Part shown: piece after piece, positions 1 through 8,989 of the stretch
How positions within the stretch are numbered: the stretch's first letter is position 1
Layout: each line of letters opens with the position of its first letter
NCBI GenBank assembly: GCA_963775275.1
Contig: CAVZII010000005.1
Coordinates: 3,596,001 to 3,660,000 of the forward strand
Source: JANWHQ01 sp963775275
Lineage (GTDB): Bacteria > Pseudomonadota > Alphaproteobacteria > Caulobacterales > Caulobacteraceae
DNA: 64,000 nt
Reading direction: 5' to 3'
Translations under genes and position numbers: made by a program
Notes under the pieces: model-generated
Databases searched by the model: none
What the model was told of the DNA's origin: nothing
What the model saw: the letters and a program-made list of their open reading frames with translations, nothing else

Positions 1-268
1 GCCAAAGGCGCGAGCGCTTGGCCACGGTGTGGGGCAGGTGGGCCGCGCCGCGCTGGACCAGCTCCGCCTTCATCGAGGCCATCTCGCCCAGCACTCGTGT
101 CTCCACGGCGTGGCGTGCGATGAGGCTGGACGAGGCCTGGCTGAGGTAGCCGGCGATCCCGAGGGCCGAGATCAGGACCAGGGCCTGGACCAGGGCCAGC
201 CGCACGCCCGTCCGCCTCAGGAAGCTGGTCAGGTTGCGGCGCGCGCCGGGGACGGCGGCCGCGCTCAT
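1..268 (-). CDS. Sensor histidine kinase, N-terminal fragment (cut by window edge)
   Basis: Only the first 89 codons lie in the window. The product begins MSAAAVPGARRN and has one strongly hydrophobic segment at about residues 21-43 (LALVQALVLISALGIAGYL), followed by an extracytoplasmic stretch; the catalytic domains lie outside. The ATG at 268 overlaps the stop of the response regulator gene by the four bases ATGA, so the two genes are translationally coupled. A membrane protein directly behind an OmpR-type regulator is most likely its partner kinase. This is inferred from context and topology because no HisKA or ATPase motif is visible here. Confidence 0.7.
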   Translation of the reverse strand, partial: MSAAAVPGARRNLTSFLRRTGVRLALVQALVLISALGIAGYLSQASSSLIARHAVETRVLGEMASMKAELVQRGAAHLPHTVAKRSRLW

Positions 269-999
269 GACGAACAGGCCGGTGTGGCCGGCGCCCTGGC
301 GGCCACGATGTAGCCCTCTCCGCGCAAGGTGGTGACCAGGGGCGGCTCGCCGGGCGCCTGCAGCTTGGCTCTCAGCCGGCTGATGTGGGTTTCGACGATG
401 TTCGTCCGGGGGTCGAAGTGGAAGCCCCAGACCTTCTCCAGCAGCATCTTGCGGGTCACCGGACGCCCCGCGTTCAGCATCAGGACTTCCAGAAGGCGGA
501 ACTCCAGCGGCAACAGCTCGATCTCGCGTCCCTGGCGGCGCGCGGTGCGCATCAACCGGTCCAGCTCCAGGCCGCCGGCCTTCAGCACGGTCTGCTGCGC
601 CGCCCGCGGCCGGCGCGCCAGGGCGCCCAGCCGCGCGTTCAGCTCGGCGAAGGCGAAGGGCTTGACCAGATAGTCGTCGCCGCCGCTCTCGAGCCCGGCC
701 ACCCGGTCGGCCACGGTTCCCATGGCCGTCAGGAACAGGACCGGCGTCTCCACCCCCCGGTCGCGCAGCTGCGAGACCAGGGTCAGGCCGTCCACGCCAG
801 GCAGCATCCGATCCACCACCAGCACCTCGAAGGCCTCGTCCTGGGCCAGGCGCGCTCCTTCAGGCCCGTCGCTGGCGATGCGGACGCGCCAGCCGGCGCC
901 GGCCAGGCCCTCGGCCAGGCAGCCGGCCGTTTCGACCTCGTCCTCGATCACCAGGACGCTGGGGCCGGCGATCGCCGATTGGCGGCTGGTCTGGGTCAT
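265..999 (-). CDS. OmpR/QseB-family response regulator
   Basis: A 244-residue DNA-binding response regulator. The receiver domain (about residues 14-125) shows the acidic pair in VIEDE, the phosphoacceptor Asp63 in VVDRMLPG, the Thr in FLTA and the Lys in LVKPF. The C-terminal winged helix (about 145-235) has the usual PLEFRLLEVL and RTNIVETHISRLRAKL segments. I chose ATG 999 over the longer reading from 1089 because the receiver fold starts shortly after it. It overlaps the downstream kinase gene by 4 bp and is divergent from the TonB receptor gene. Its target is unknown; a role in phosphate or metal response would be inference from neighbours only. Confidence 0.9.
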   Translation of the reverse strand: MTQTSRQSAIAGPSVLVIEDEVETAGCLAEGLAGAGWRVRIASDGPEGARLAQDEAFEVLVVDRMLPGVDGLTLVSQLRDRGVETPVLFLTAMGTVADRVAGLESGGDDYLVKPFAFAELNARLGALARRPRAAQQTVLKAGGLELDRLMRTARRQGREIELLPLEFRLLEVLMLNAGRPVTRKMLLEKVWGFHFDPRTNIVETHISRLRAKLQAPGEPPLVTTLRGEGYIVAARAPATPACSS

Positions 1000-1074
1000 T
1001 GCACGCGAAGCGGGCCGGCTGCTGCAAACGAACACGCGTACATTCCCATCCCGCAGCGCACAATGGCAAGCAAG

Positions 1075-1090
1075 ATTGAGAATTCTCAAT
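1075..1090. promoter_or_regulatory. Perfect 16-bp palindrome in the regulator/receptor intergenic region
   Basis: ATTGAGAATTCTCAAT is a perfect inverted repeat about 75 bp upstream of the response regulator start and 180 bp upstream of the receptor gene. Its position fits an operator for the two-component genes. The GAGAAT/ATTCTC half-sites recall Fur-type boxes, but the spacing differs from the classical 19-bp Fur site, so the binding protein is not assigned. Confidence 0.45.
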
Positions 1091-1172
1091 GTAGGCGGGC
1101 GGCTGGTTCAGTCTGCCGGCGGGCTTATGCAATTGCAATCAAGAACAACGACTTAGAGTGAATGTATGAAAA

Positions 1173-1201
1173 CTGACAAGATCCTGTAACGAAACCTTCA
1201 C
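1173..1201 (+). promoter_or_regulatory. Pho-box-like repeat upstream of the TonB receptor
   Basis: Three 7-base units spaced by 4 bases can be read: CTGACAA, CTGTAAC and a weaker CCTTCAC. The 7-4-7 geometry and CTGT(A/C)A(C/T) core match the direct-repeat PhoB site. It ends about 70-80 bp upstream of the receptor ATG. A closer match to the consensus sits upstream of pstS in the same window, which supports the reading. Confidence 0.6.
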
Positions 1202-1271
1202 TTGAGCGCCGCCGGGCCGCTCGGGCGAATGCCCCGCGACCGACAGAAAATTCATCGGCGGGGGTAGATCC

Positions 1272-3559
1272 ATGTTGCAATGCTCTTGGCGCGCGTCTGG
1301 CGCGCGCAGGCTGTCCTGTTCCCTGGCGGCGCTGGCCGCGGCGGGGGCGCTCGGGGGGCTGGCGAGCCCGGTCCTGGCCGCCGACGCCGCCTCGGCCGAG
1401 TCCGGCCCGGACGCGCCCGAGAAGGAAATCGTCGTCGTCGCGCCCAAGGGTCAGGCGGCTGACCTTGCGCCCTCCAAGGCGACCCTCGACACGGTCGAGC
1501 CGCAGTCGATCGTCACCCGGACGTTCATCGAGGACTCGGTGGCCGACACCTCCGACTACACCGGCGCGTACATCATCACGCCGAGCGCGGGCGGCGGCGT
1601 CTCGAACAACGGACCCGGCCTCAGCGAGAAGGACGCCACGCTTCGCGGCTTCGGCGACGGCGAGTCCAACGTCACCTACGACGACATCCCCTTCGGCGAC
1701 ACCAACGATCCGACCCACCACTCCACCTCCTACTTCCCGGCCTCGACCATCGGCGCGGTGCAGGTGGAACGGGGTCCGGGCCAGGCGGGCAACCTCGGCC
1801 AGGCCACCTTCGGCGGCTCGGTCAATCTCTACTCCCGCACCCTGACCGACCAGGCCTACGCCCAGCAGAAGATCACCTACGGCAGCTGGAACACACGGAA
1901 CTTCGTCTCGACCTTCCAGAGCGGCGAGCTCGCCAAGTACGGCGGCGTCAAGGCCACCGCCAACTTCCAGGAGCTGATGTCCGACGGCGCCCTGACCTAC
2001 GCGCACGTTCGCCAGTACAACCAGTTCTTCAAGATCCAGGCGCCCTTGGGCTCGAACCTGAGCCTGACGCTCCTCGCCACCCACAACGAGGGCCACATCA
2101 ACCAGCCGGACAACGACGGCATCACGCTCGCCCAGGCGGCCGCCTACGGCAAGAACTTCTCGATGTCGAACGACCCGAATGCGCCGACCTATTACAAGTT
2201 CAACACCGTCGATAAGGAGACGGACTTCATGTACGCCCGGCTCGACGGCCGAGTTCGAGCCACGGGTTCGGCTTCCAGAACACCCTCTACAGCTACGGCT
2301 ATACCAACGACACCATCTCGGCGACCGACACCACCCAGAACGAGTACGAGATCGCCATGGGCATCTACCCCGGCTGGGGGACCAAGGCGGCCCCCAAGGG
2401 GAACCAGGACGTCGCCGGCTACGACAAGCTGAACTCCTACCGGGTCATCGGCGACATCATCCGCTTCACCCAGGACTTCGCCTTGGGCCAGGTGACCGGC
2501 CAGGCGCGCGCCGGCCTCTGGTACGAGTGGTCCTCCACCGACCGGCACCGGTTCGACCTGGACCGCACGCTGAACGCGCCCGATCCCAAGGAGAAGCCCC
2601 CGGCCACGGGCCCGATCCCCGACCCCTCCATCCAGTTCATCGAGCATTCCAACTGGACCCAGTACCAGCCGTTCCTGGACGTCGACATCCATCCGGTGGA
2701 GGCGCTCACCATCACGCCCGGCGTCAAGTACGTGCACTTCGAGCGCAAGGTGAACGCGCCGGTCGGCTCCAAGACCCGCCTGGTGGACGTCCAGGAGTCG
2801 CTGCTCTTCACCAAGACGATGCCGTTCGTGACGGTGAACTACAGGGTCGCCCCGGGGCTGGCGGCCTACGCCCAGTACGCCCAGGGCTTCCTGATCCCGC
2901 CGCTGAAGTCGTTCTACGTTCCCGACGCCGCCGGGCATCCGGGGCTCAAGCCCCAGCAATCGACCAACTACCAGATCGGCGCGGTCTACAATTCCGACCG
3001 GTTCACCGTCGACGGCGACGTCTACTACATCGAGTTCACGGACAAGTTCGGCAAGGTCGGCCCCAAGACTGATCCCTACTACGTGAACCTGCCCGGCACG
3101 GTGGTCTTCAAGGGCGTGGAGGGCGAGGCGACCTATGCGCTCATGCCCGGCGTGGCGGTGTTCGCCAACGGCTCGTTGAACTCGGCCAAGGACGATGCGG
3201 GCAAGCAGATCGGCAACGCGCCGCAGTGGACCGCCGCCGCGGGAGTCCTGTTCAAGCGCAACCGGATCTCAGCCTCGCTGATCAGCAAGTGGACCGGCCA
3301 GCAGTGGGCCGACGACGGCGAGCCGGCCCTCTACAAGATCAAGGCCTACAACACGACCAACCTCATCCTCGGCTACGACTTCGGCCGGGTGAAGGTCCAG
3401 GGCGGGATCTACAACCTGTTCGACGATCGCAGCGTCACCGACATCAGCATCAACGACGGTCCGTTCGACCCGGCCAATCCGACCTCCACCGGCCACGACC
3501 AGTACTGGTGGCAGCCGGAGCGGAGCTTCCAGCTCACCGTGCGCGCGACGATCCCCTAG
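1272..3559 (+). CDS. TonB-dependent outer membrane receptor (frameshifted in this sequence)
   Basis: A TonB-dependent receptor of about 760 residues. A signal peptide (about residues 1-36, ending in SPVLAADA) precedes a plug domain with SNVTYDDIPFGD and VERGPGQAGNL; the barrel runs to a typical outer-membrane C-terminus (ERSFQLTVRATIP). The reading frame breaks near 2250: frame of 1272 up to RLDG, a three-codon EFE in a second frame, then HGFGFQNTLYSYGY in a third frame to the stop at 3559. Removing one C near 2249-2250 and one near 2260-2261 restores a continuous barrel strand, so sequence errors are likely. A Pho-box-like site upstream and the following acid phosphatase gene suggest uptake of a phosphorylated nutrient or phosphate; the substrate is inference. 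Confidence 0.85.
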
Positions 3560-3579
3560 GGAGTCCGCGCGCTCCTGTC

Positions 3580-3608
3580 GGCGGCGCCGGCCCGTCCCCG
3601 GCGCCGCC
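3580..3608 (+). repeat. Strong GC hairpin between receptor and phosphatase genes
   Basis: An 11-bp perfect stem, GGCGGCGCCGG with CCGGCGCCGCC, closes a 7-base loop just after the receptor stop codon. There is no U-run behind it, so it is more likely an mRNA-stabilising or attenuating hairpin than a classical terminator; the phosphatase gene follows 34 bp later on the same strand. Confidence 0.5.
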
Positions 3609-3641
3609 GTCCCCCTCTTCCGCCCGGGAGGCCGCAGCCCC

Positions 3642-4355
3642 ATGAAGCGCCTGTTCCGTCCCATCGCCGTCCTGGCCCTGGTCCTCATGGCCGCCGGCCC
3701 TGCGGCGGCGAAAATGTCGGCCCCGCCGGCCGCGCCGAAATTCCTGACCCCCGCCCAGGCCGATCTCGGCCTCCGGCTGGCGCCGCCGCCCAGGGACGGC
3801 TCGCCGGCGGCCCGGCGCGAGCTCGGCGAGCTGAAGCGGATGGAGAAGGCCCGCACGCCCGCCTCCTGGGCCAGGGCGAAGTGGGACGACAGCCACGAGA
3901 GCGGCGAGATCTTCGCGGCCGCGATCGGCCCGGGTTTCGACCTCTCGAAGCTGCCCGCCACCGCCGCCATGCTCGCCGACGTGCGCCACGAGGAGAAGGT
4001 CGCCGCCAAGCGCGCCAAGGTCCATTTCGCCCGCAAGCGGCCCTGGATCATCGATCCCAGGCTCGACACCTGCTCGCGCGAGGACGGCCCGCTCACCTCC
4101 TATCCCAGCGGCCATACGGTGATGGGCTATTCCATGGCGGTGGTGCTGGCCGCCGCTGCTCCGGCCAGGTCCAAGGCGATCATGGCCCGCGCGGCCGAGT
4201 ACGGGCGCAATCGCCTGGTCTGCGCCATGCACTTCAGGAGCGACGTCGTCGCCGGCCGCACGCTCGGGACCGAGGTCGGCCAGGCGCTGCTGGCCAATCC
4301 GGCCTTCAAGCCCGAGCTCCGGGCCGCGGCGAAGGAGCTGAAGGGCCTGCGCTGA
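3642..4355 (+). CDS. phoN: Class A acid phosphatase (PAP2 superfamily)
   Basis: A 237-residue secreted phosphomonoesterase. The first 23 residues form a signal peptide ending in AAAK, so the enzyme acts in the periplasm. The three-part PAP2 signature is present: K-x6-RP in KVHFARKRP, PSGH in SYPSGHT, and R-x5-H-x3-D in NRLVCAMHFRSD, where Asn replaces the usual Ser before the Arg. It lies 82 bp after the TonB receptor in the same direction and converges on pstB. With the Pho-box-like sites on both sides, its likely role is releasing phosphate from organic esters for PstSCAB. The family is clear; its substrate range is not. Confidence 0.9.
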   Translation: MKRLFRPIAVLALVLMAAGPAAAKMSAPPAAPKFLTPAQADLGLRLAPPPRDGSPAARRELGELKRMEKARTPASWARAKWDDSHESGEIFAAAIGPGFDLSKLPATAAMLADVRHEEKVAAKRAKVHFARKRPWIIDPRLDTCSREDGPLTSYPSGHTVMGYSMAVVLAAAAPARSKAIMARAAEYGRNRLVCAMHFRSDVVAGRTLGTEVGQALLANPAFKPELRAAAKELKGLR

Positions 4356-4393
4356 GCCTCACTCGCCCGCTTCGGCCGGGATGACGGCGGGCC

Positions 4394-5200
4394 CTATCCG
4401 AAGCGGCCCGTCACATAGTCCGAGGTCCGCTTCTCCCTCGGGCTGGTGAAGATCCGTTCGGTGGACCCGGCTTCGACCAGCTCGCCGTCGTACATGAACA
4501 GCACCTGGTCGGCGACGCGCGCGGCCTGCTGCATGTTGTGCGTGACGATGGCGATCGTCATCGTCTGCTTCAGCTCGCTGAGCAGCTCCTCGATCTTCGC
4601 CGTCGAGATCGGGTCGAGGGCGGAGGTCGGCTCGTCGAACAGGATCACGTCCGGGCGCACCGCCAGGGTCCGTGCGATGCACAGGCGCTGCTGCTGGCCG
4701 CCGGACAGCGAGAAGGCGCTGCGGCTGAGCACGTCCTTGGCCTCCTCCCAGAGCGCCGCCTGGCGCAGCGCCTCCTCGACGCGATCGGCCATCTGCCGCC
4801 CGGTGAGCTTCTCGTAGTGGCGCAGCGGGAAGGCGATGTTCTCGAAGATCGACAGGTAGAATGGCGTGGGCTTCTGGAAGACCATGCCGACTTCGCTGCG
4901 CAGGCGCGAGGCGTTGTACCGGCCATCCAGGATGTTCACCCCGTCGAGCAGAACCTCGCCGGTCGCGCGCTGGCGCGGGTAGGCCTCGTAGATGCGGTTG
5001 AACGTGCGCAGGAGCGTGGACTTGCCGCAGCCGGACGGGCCGATGATCGCCGTGATCGCGTTGCTGGGGAAGGTGGCGCTGATGTCCTTCAGCGCGTGGG
5101 TGGCGCCATAGTAGAAGTCGAGGTGACGCACGTCGATCTTGGCGGGCGATTCCAGCGGGGTCGACGACATCTCGGCCTCGGGTCTGGTGATGACGTTCAT
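4394..5200 (-). CDS. pstB: Phosphate ABC transporter ATP-binding protein PstB
   Basis: A 268-residue ATPase that energises high-affinity phosphate import. Walker A is GPSGCGKST (about residues 54-62), the signature is LSGGQQQR, Walker B is VILFDEP and the switch His is in IVTHNM. The YNASRLRSEVGMVFQKPTPF region is typical of PstB. ATG 5200 is chosen because it overlaps the pstA stop by ATGA; a second Met lies ten codons on. The gene is last in the pstSCAB run and converges on phoN. The usual downstream phoU is absent here, so PhoU must be encoded elsewhere. Confidence 0.96.
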   Translation of the reverse strand: MNVITRPEAEMSSTPLESPAKIDVRHLDFYYGATHALKDISATFPSNAITAIIGPSGCGKSTLLRTFNRIYEAYPRQRATGEVLLDGVNILDGRYNASRLRSEVGMVFQKPTPFYLSIFENIAFPLRHYEKLTGRQMADRVEEALRQAALWEEAKDVLSRSAFSLSGGQQQRLCIARTLAVRPDVILFDEPTSALDPISTAKIEELLSELKQTMTIAIVTHNMQQAARVADQVLFMYDGELVEAGSTERIFTSPREKRTSDYVTGRFG

Positions 5201-6039
5201 GTTGACGTGGGCCGTCGGAAGAAGGCGCGCGCCGCGAGCCCGAGGACGAGCACGAACAGCGTCACGACCAGCGCCCCTGCCCATGCCAGCGCGTGCCAGC
5301 CCTCGTAGGGGCTGAGGGCGTAGGTGTAGATCAACACCGGCACGTTGGGGAACGGTCCCGCGAGGTCCGTGGTCCAGTACAGGTTGTTCAGGGCCGTGAA
5401 GAGCAGCGGCGCGGTCTCGCCGCTGATGCGGGCGACGGCCAGCAGGATGCCGGTCAGGATGCCCGGCTGGGCCGCGCGCAGGATGATCTTCCAGACGATC
5501 TTCCATCGCGGCAGGCCGAGCGCGAGGCCGGCTTCACGCATCTGGTTCGGGACCAGCTGGATCGCCTCGTCACTGGTCTTGACGACGACCGGCAGCAGGA
5601 TGATGGCGAGGGCGAGGGCGCCCGCATATGCCGAGAAGTGCTTCGTTCGCGTGACCACCAGTTCGTAGACGAACAGGCCGATGATGATGGACGGAGCGCT
5701 GAGCAGGATGTCGTTGACGAAGCGGATGACGAAGCCGGTGCGCGTGCGCCGGGCGAACTCGGCCAGATAGATCCCCGCCAGAACAGCGATCGGAGCCCCG
5801 ATCAGCACGGCCAGCAGGATCATCACGCCGCTGCCGAAGAAGGCGTTGAGCAGGCCGCCCGGCGAGCCCGGCGGCGGCGTCATCTGGGTGAACAGCTGCG
5901 GATTGAGGGCCTTGGCGCCCCTGACGACGGTGGTCCACAGGATCCAGACCAGGAAGAACATCCCGAACAGGGCCGCCACGGTCGAGACCGTGACGGCGAC
6001 GCCATTGCCGATCCTGCGGCGGAGCACCACGACGTTCAT
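5197..6039 (-). CDS. pstA: Phosphate ABC transporter permease PstA
   Basis: A 280-residue inner-membrane permease with about six hydrophobic segments. The cytoplasmic coupling loop is visible as QMREAGLALGLPRWKIVWKIILRAAQPGILTG in pieces, followed by ISGETAPLLF, a PstA hallmark. It starts 13 bp after pstC and its stop overlaps the pstB start by 4 bp, consistent with one transcript. It forms the transmembrane channel with PstC. Confidence 0.95.
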   Translation of the reverse strand: MNVVVLRRRIGNGVAVTVSTVAALFGMFFLVWILWTTVVRGAKALNPQLFTQMTPPPGSPGGLLNAFFGSGVMILLAVLIGAPIAVLAGIYLAEFARRTRTGFVIRFVNDILLSAPSIIIGLFVYELVVTRTKHFSAYAGALALAIILLPVVVKTSDEAIQLVPNQMREAGLALGLPRWKIVWKIILRAAQPGILTGILLAVARISGETAPLLFTALNNLYWTTDLAGPFPNVPVLIYTYALSPYEGWHALAWAGALVVTLFVLVLGLAARAFFRRPTST

Positions 6040-6052
6040 CGGGAATGTCCCA

Positions 6053-7045
6053 TCACGCGGTCGTCCCTTCCAGGCGCTCCAGCCGGTAGAGCAGGTACCT
6101 GGCGAACGCCAGGACCAGGAAGGTCACGACGAACAGAAGCAGTCCGAGGCCGATCAGCGATGACCGATAGATCTCCGAGTCCGCCTCGGTGAACTCGTTG
6201 GCGATGACCGCCGAGATCGAGTTCCCCGGCATCAGCAGCGACTTGAAGAATTGGTGCGAGTTGCCCAGCACGAAGGTCACCGCCATGGTCTCTCCGAGGG
6301 CGCGCCCCAGCCCGAGGAAGTTGGCGCCGACGATGGCCGTCTTGGCGTAGGGGAAGTTGACCTTGGTGACCACCTCCCAGGGCGTCGCGCCGAGGGCGAA
6401 GGCGGATTCGCGCAAGGTCGTGGGCACGGCCATGAACACGTCGCGGGTGACCGAGGTGATGAAAGGGATCACCATGATCCCGAGGATGATGCCCGCCGTC
6501 AGCATGCCGATCCCGATCGGCGGCCCGCTGAGAAAGGGGCCGATGAGCGGCAAGGGGCCGACGTGCTGGTTGAGCCAGGGCTCCACCTTGGTCGACATGA
6601 AGGGGGCGAAGACGAAGAGGCCCCACATGCCGTAGATGATGCTCGGGATCGCGGCGAGCAGCTCGATCGCCATCGCGACCGGGCCGCGCATCCATCGCGG
6701 CGCCACCTCGGTGAGGAAGAAGGCGATCAGGAAGCTGAGGGGCGTCGCGATCAGCATGGCGATCAGCGAGGTGACCAGCGTCCCGTAGATCGGGATCAGG
6801 GCGCCGAACTGCTTCTGAACCGCGTCCCACGCCGAGCTGTAGACGAACTTCAGGCCGAAGGTCTTGAACGCCAGCTCGCCCCCCTGGAACATCGACAGGG
6901 CGGCGCCGAAGAGCACCGCCAGGACGAGAAACGCCATCCCTCCCGACAGGCCCTTGAAGACGACGTCCCCGACGCCCGAGCCGATCCTGCGACGGCTCCT
7001 GGCGGCCGCAGGGCGGTCGCCCGACTGTTCATCTTGAATCGCCAT
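6053..7045 (-). CDS. pstC: Phosphate ABC transporter permease PstC
   Basis: A 330-residue inner-membrane permease. A hydrophilic, Arg-rich N-terminus of about 30 residues precedes the first membrane segment. Typical PstC/PstA-family elements include ELLAAIPSIIYGMWGLF, the coupling loop ALGATPWEVVTKVNFPYA and ALGETMAVTFVLGN. It partners PstA. The gap of 78 bp from pstS holds a strong hairpin that may let pstS be expressed above the membrane components. Confidence 0.95.
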   Translation of the reverse strand: MAIQDEQSGDRPAAARSRRRIGSGVGDVVFKGLSGGMAFLVLAVLFGAALSMFQGGELAFKTFGLKFVYSSAWDAVQKQFGALIPIYGTLVTSLIAMLIATPLSFLIAFFLTEVAPRWMRGPVAMAIELLAAIPSIIYGMWGLFVFAPFMSTKVEPWLNQHVGPLPLIGPFLSGPPIGIGMLTAGIILGIMVIPFITSVTRDVFMAVPTTLRESAFALGATPWEVVTKVNFPYAKTAIVGANFLGLGRALGETMAVTFVLGNSHQFFKSLLMPGNSISAVIANEFTEADSEIYRSSLIGLGLLLFVVTFLVLAFARYLLYRLERLEGTTA

Positions 7046-7067
7046 GAAACCCCATCTTAGCGGAGTT

Positions 7068-7093
7068 GGCCGGCCGCGGGCAGGCGGCCGGCC
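7068..7093 (-). repeat. Intercistronic hairpin between pstS and pstC
   Basis: A perfect 10-bp stem, GGCCGGCCGC with GCGGCCGGCC, encloses a 6-base loop 30 bp after the pstS stop. Such hairpins commonly protect the 3' end of a binding-protein message and lower downstream expression; that role is inferred from position. Confidence 0.55.
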
Positions 7094-7123
7094 GATCCGT
7101 ACAGAGGCGACGCGCTGCCGTGC

Positions 7124-8143
7124 CTACTTGATGTTCTTCGTCCAGTAGGTCTCGATCTGCTTCACCAGGGCCGGCGGCAGCGACACATAGTCGAGCCTGG
7201 CCGCTTCCGGTTGTCCCTTCTCGAAGCACCACTTGAAGAACTTCAGCGCCGCCGCCGAGCGGGCCGCGTTCTTCGGCTGCTTGTACATCAGCACGAAGGT
7301 CGTCGCGGTGATCGGGTAGGAGTTGGCGCCCGGCGCATTGGTCATGACCAGGTCGAAGTCGGTGGAGTGCGGCCAGTCCGCGGTCGCCGCCGCGGCCTGG
7401 AACGTGGCCGAGGTCGGTGAGACGAACCGGCCGGCGGCGTTCTGGACGGCCGCCCAGGCCATCTTGTTCTGCAGCACATAGGCGTACTCGACGTAGCCGA
7501 TCGAGTTGGGGATCTGGTTCACATAGGCCGCGACGCCTTCGTTGCCCTTGCCGCCGACCCCCACCGGCCATTGGATCGACGTGCCCTCGCCCACCTTGGA
7601 CTTCCATTCGGGGCTGACCTGGCCGAGGTAGTGGGACCAGTTGTAGGTCGTGCCCGATCCGTCCGAACGGTGGACCACGGTGATGTCCGCGGCCGGCAGC
7701 TTGACCCCCGGATTGACGCGGGCGATCGCCGGGTCGTTCCACTTCTTGACCTTGCCGAGGTAGATGTCGGCCAGGAGCGCGCCGGTGAACTTCAGCCGGC
7801 CGGGGCCGATCCCCTGGACGTGCACGACCGGCAGGATGCCGCCGATCACCACCGGGAATTGGGCCAGGCCCGATTGGGCCAGCTCCGAAGGCGGCAGGGG
7901 CTTGTCGGTCGCGCCGAAGTCGACGGTGCCGGCCTTGATCTGGGCGATGCCGCCGCCCGAGCCGATCGACTGGTAGTTCACGTGGTCGCCGGTGATCTTG
8001 CTGTAGTCGCTCGACCATTGCGACAGGACCGGGAAGACGAACGTCGAGCCGGCGCCCGTGATCTCGCCCGCCTGGGCCGCTCCGAACAGAGCGCCGCTGA
8101 CGGCGATCGCCATCGCTGCCCGTCTCGTTAGACGTATGAGCAT
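7124..8143 (-). CDS. pstS: Periplasmic phosphate-binding protein PstS
   Basis: A 339-residue periplasmic protein that captures inorganic phosphate for PstCAB. The N-terminus is a signal peptide (LTRRAAMAIAVSGALFGAAQAGE). Phosphate-contacting family motifs are present: GAGSTFVFP near the mature N-terminus, SIGSGGGIAQI, GATDKPL and HRSDGSGTTYNW. It is the first gene of the pst operon, and a near-consensus Pho box lies about 95-110 bp upstream of its ATG, so induction by phosphate starvation through PhoB is expected. Confidence 0.97.
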   Translation of the reverse strand: MLIRLTRRAAMAIAVSGALFGAAQAGEITGAGSTFVFPVLSQWSSDYSKITGDHVNYQSIGSGGGIAQIKAGTVDFGATDKPLPPSELAQSGLAQFPVVIGGILPVVHVQGIGPGRLKFTGALLADIYLGKVKKWNDPAIARVNPGVKLPAADITVVHRSDGSGTTYNWSHYLGQVSPEWKSKVGEGTSIQWPVGVGGKGNEGVAAYVNQIPNSIGYVEYAYVLQNKMAWAAVQNAAGRFVSPTSATFQAAAATADWPHSTDFDLVMTNAPGANSYPITATTFVLMYKQPKNAARSAAALKFFKWCFEKGQPEAARLDYVSLPPALVKQIETYWTKNIK

Positions 8144-8237
8144 TCGAATCTCCTTGCGCTTCTGAGCTGGCCGGCCAGTCGGCGCACAGCCCCGTCGCCC
8201 GCTGCGATCCCGGGCGCCCCGCTTCTACAGTCGCCGA

Positions 8238-8255
8238 ATGACAGGTTTGCGACAG
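8238..8255 (-). promoter_or_regulatory. Pho box of the pst operon
   Basis: Read on the minus strand, CTGTCGC-AAAC-CTGTCAT forms two 7-base direct repeats with a 4-base spacer, close to the PhoB consensus. It lies 95 bp upstream of the pstS start codon and no other gene start is near. This is one of the clearest regulatory signals in the window. Confidence 0.85.
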
Positions 8256-8326
8256 TTGGAGCACGGTTTTCAGGCCGCCGGACAACGGATCCGGCGAGGC
8301 GGCGCGGCCGCCGCCGCGGCCCCGGA

Positions 8327-8989
8327 TCAGGGGTCCAGATACCTCCTGACCGAGGCGAACACCTGCTCGAACATCTGCGGCGTCAGCCGCCCGGTGTTCG
8401 TGTTCAGCCGCGAGCAGTGGTAGCTGTTGAACAGGCGATAGCCGCCGGCCTCGACCTGGACGCCGTGGCCGGCCGGCGCCGCCGAGCCCTTCAGCCCCAG
8501 CGCTTTCAGCACGTTGCGCCGCGCCACGTCGCCCAGGGTCACGATCGCCCTCAGCCGGGGCAGGGCGGCGATCCGCGCCTTCAGGAACGGGCGGCAGGCG
8601 GTCTCCTCGGCGGGCTCGGGCTTGTTGCCCGGCGGGGCGCATCGAACGGCGTTGGCGATCATGCAGTCCACGAGCTCGAGCCCGTCGTCGGGCCTCGCCG
8701 CATAGACGCCCTTGGCGAAGCCCGTCTTGATCAGGGTGTCGTAGAGCAGCACCCCCGCATGGTCGCCGGTGAAGGGACGTCCGGTGCGATTCGCGCCGGT
8801 GCGCCCAGGCGCCAGGCCCACCACCAGCAGCCGCGCCTGCTCGTCGCCGAAGGAGGGGACCGGGTCGTTGAACCAGCCGGGCTCGGCCGCGCGGTTCCTG
8901 GCGCGATAGTCCGCCAGGCGCGGGCACAGCGGACAGCCGGGCGGGGCTTCGGGCGCGGCCGCCGCCGCCACGCGCGCCTCAGCTCGCAT
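8327..8989 (-). CDS. Type-5 uracil-DNA glycosylase (UdgB family)
   Basis: A 220-residue base-excision repair enzyme. An N-terminal CPLCPRL cysteine pair fits the Fe-S cluster ligands, LLVVGLAPG is motif 1, and FNSYHCSRLNTNTG is the C-terminal active-site motif of family 4/5 enzymes. An alternative is family 4, but the GLAPG form and the wide loop (GRTGANRTGRPF) favour family 5. The start overlaps the stop of the upstream NYN gene by 11 bp, so the two are probably co-expressed. Confidence 0.85.
   Translation of the reverse strand: MRAEARVAAAAAPEAPPGCPLCPRLADYRARNRAAEPGWFNDPVPSFGDEQARLLVVGLAPGRTGANRTGRPFTGDHAGVLLYDTLIKTGFAKGVYAARPDDGLELVDCMIANAVRCAPPGNKPEPAEETACRPFLKARIAALPRLRAIVTLGDVARRNVLKALGLKGSAAPAGHGVQVEAGGYRLFNSYHCSRLNTNTGRLTPQMFEQVFASVRRYLDP

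Noticed and set aside
2179..3072. A separate gene within the TonB receptor
   Set aside because: Only its short EFE segment contributes to the receptor reading; the rest is out of frame with the barrel.
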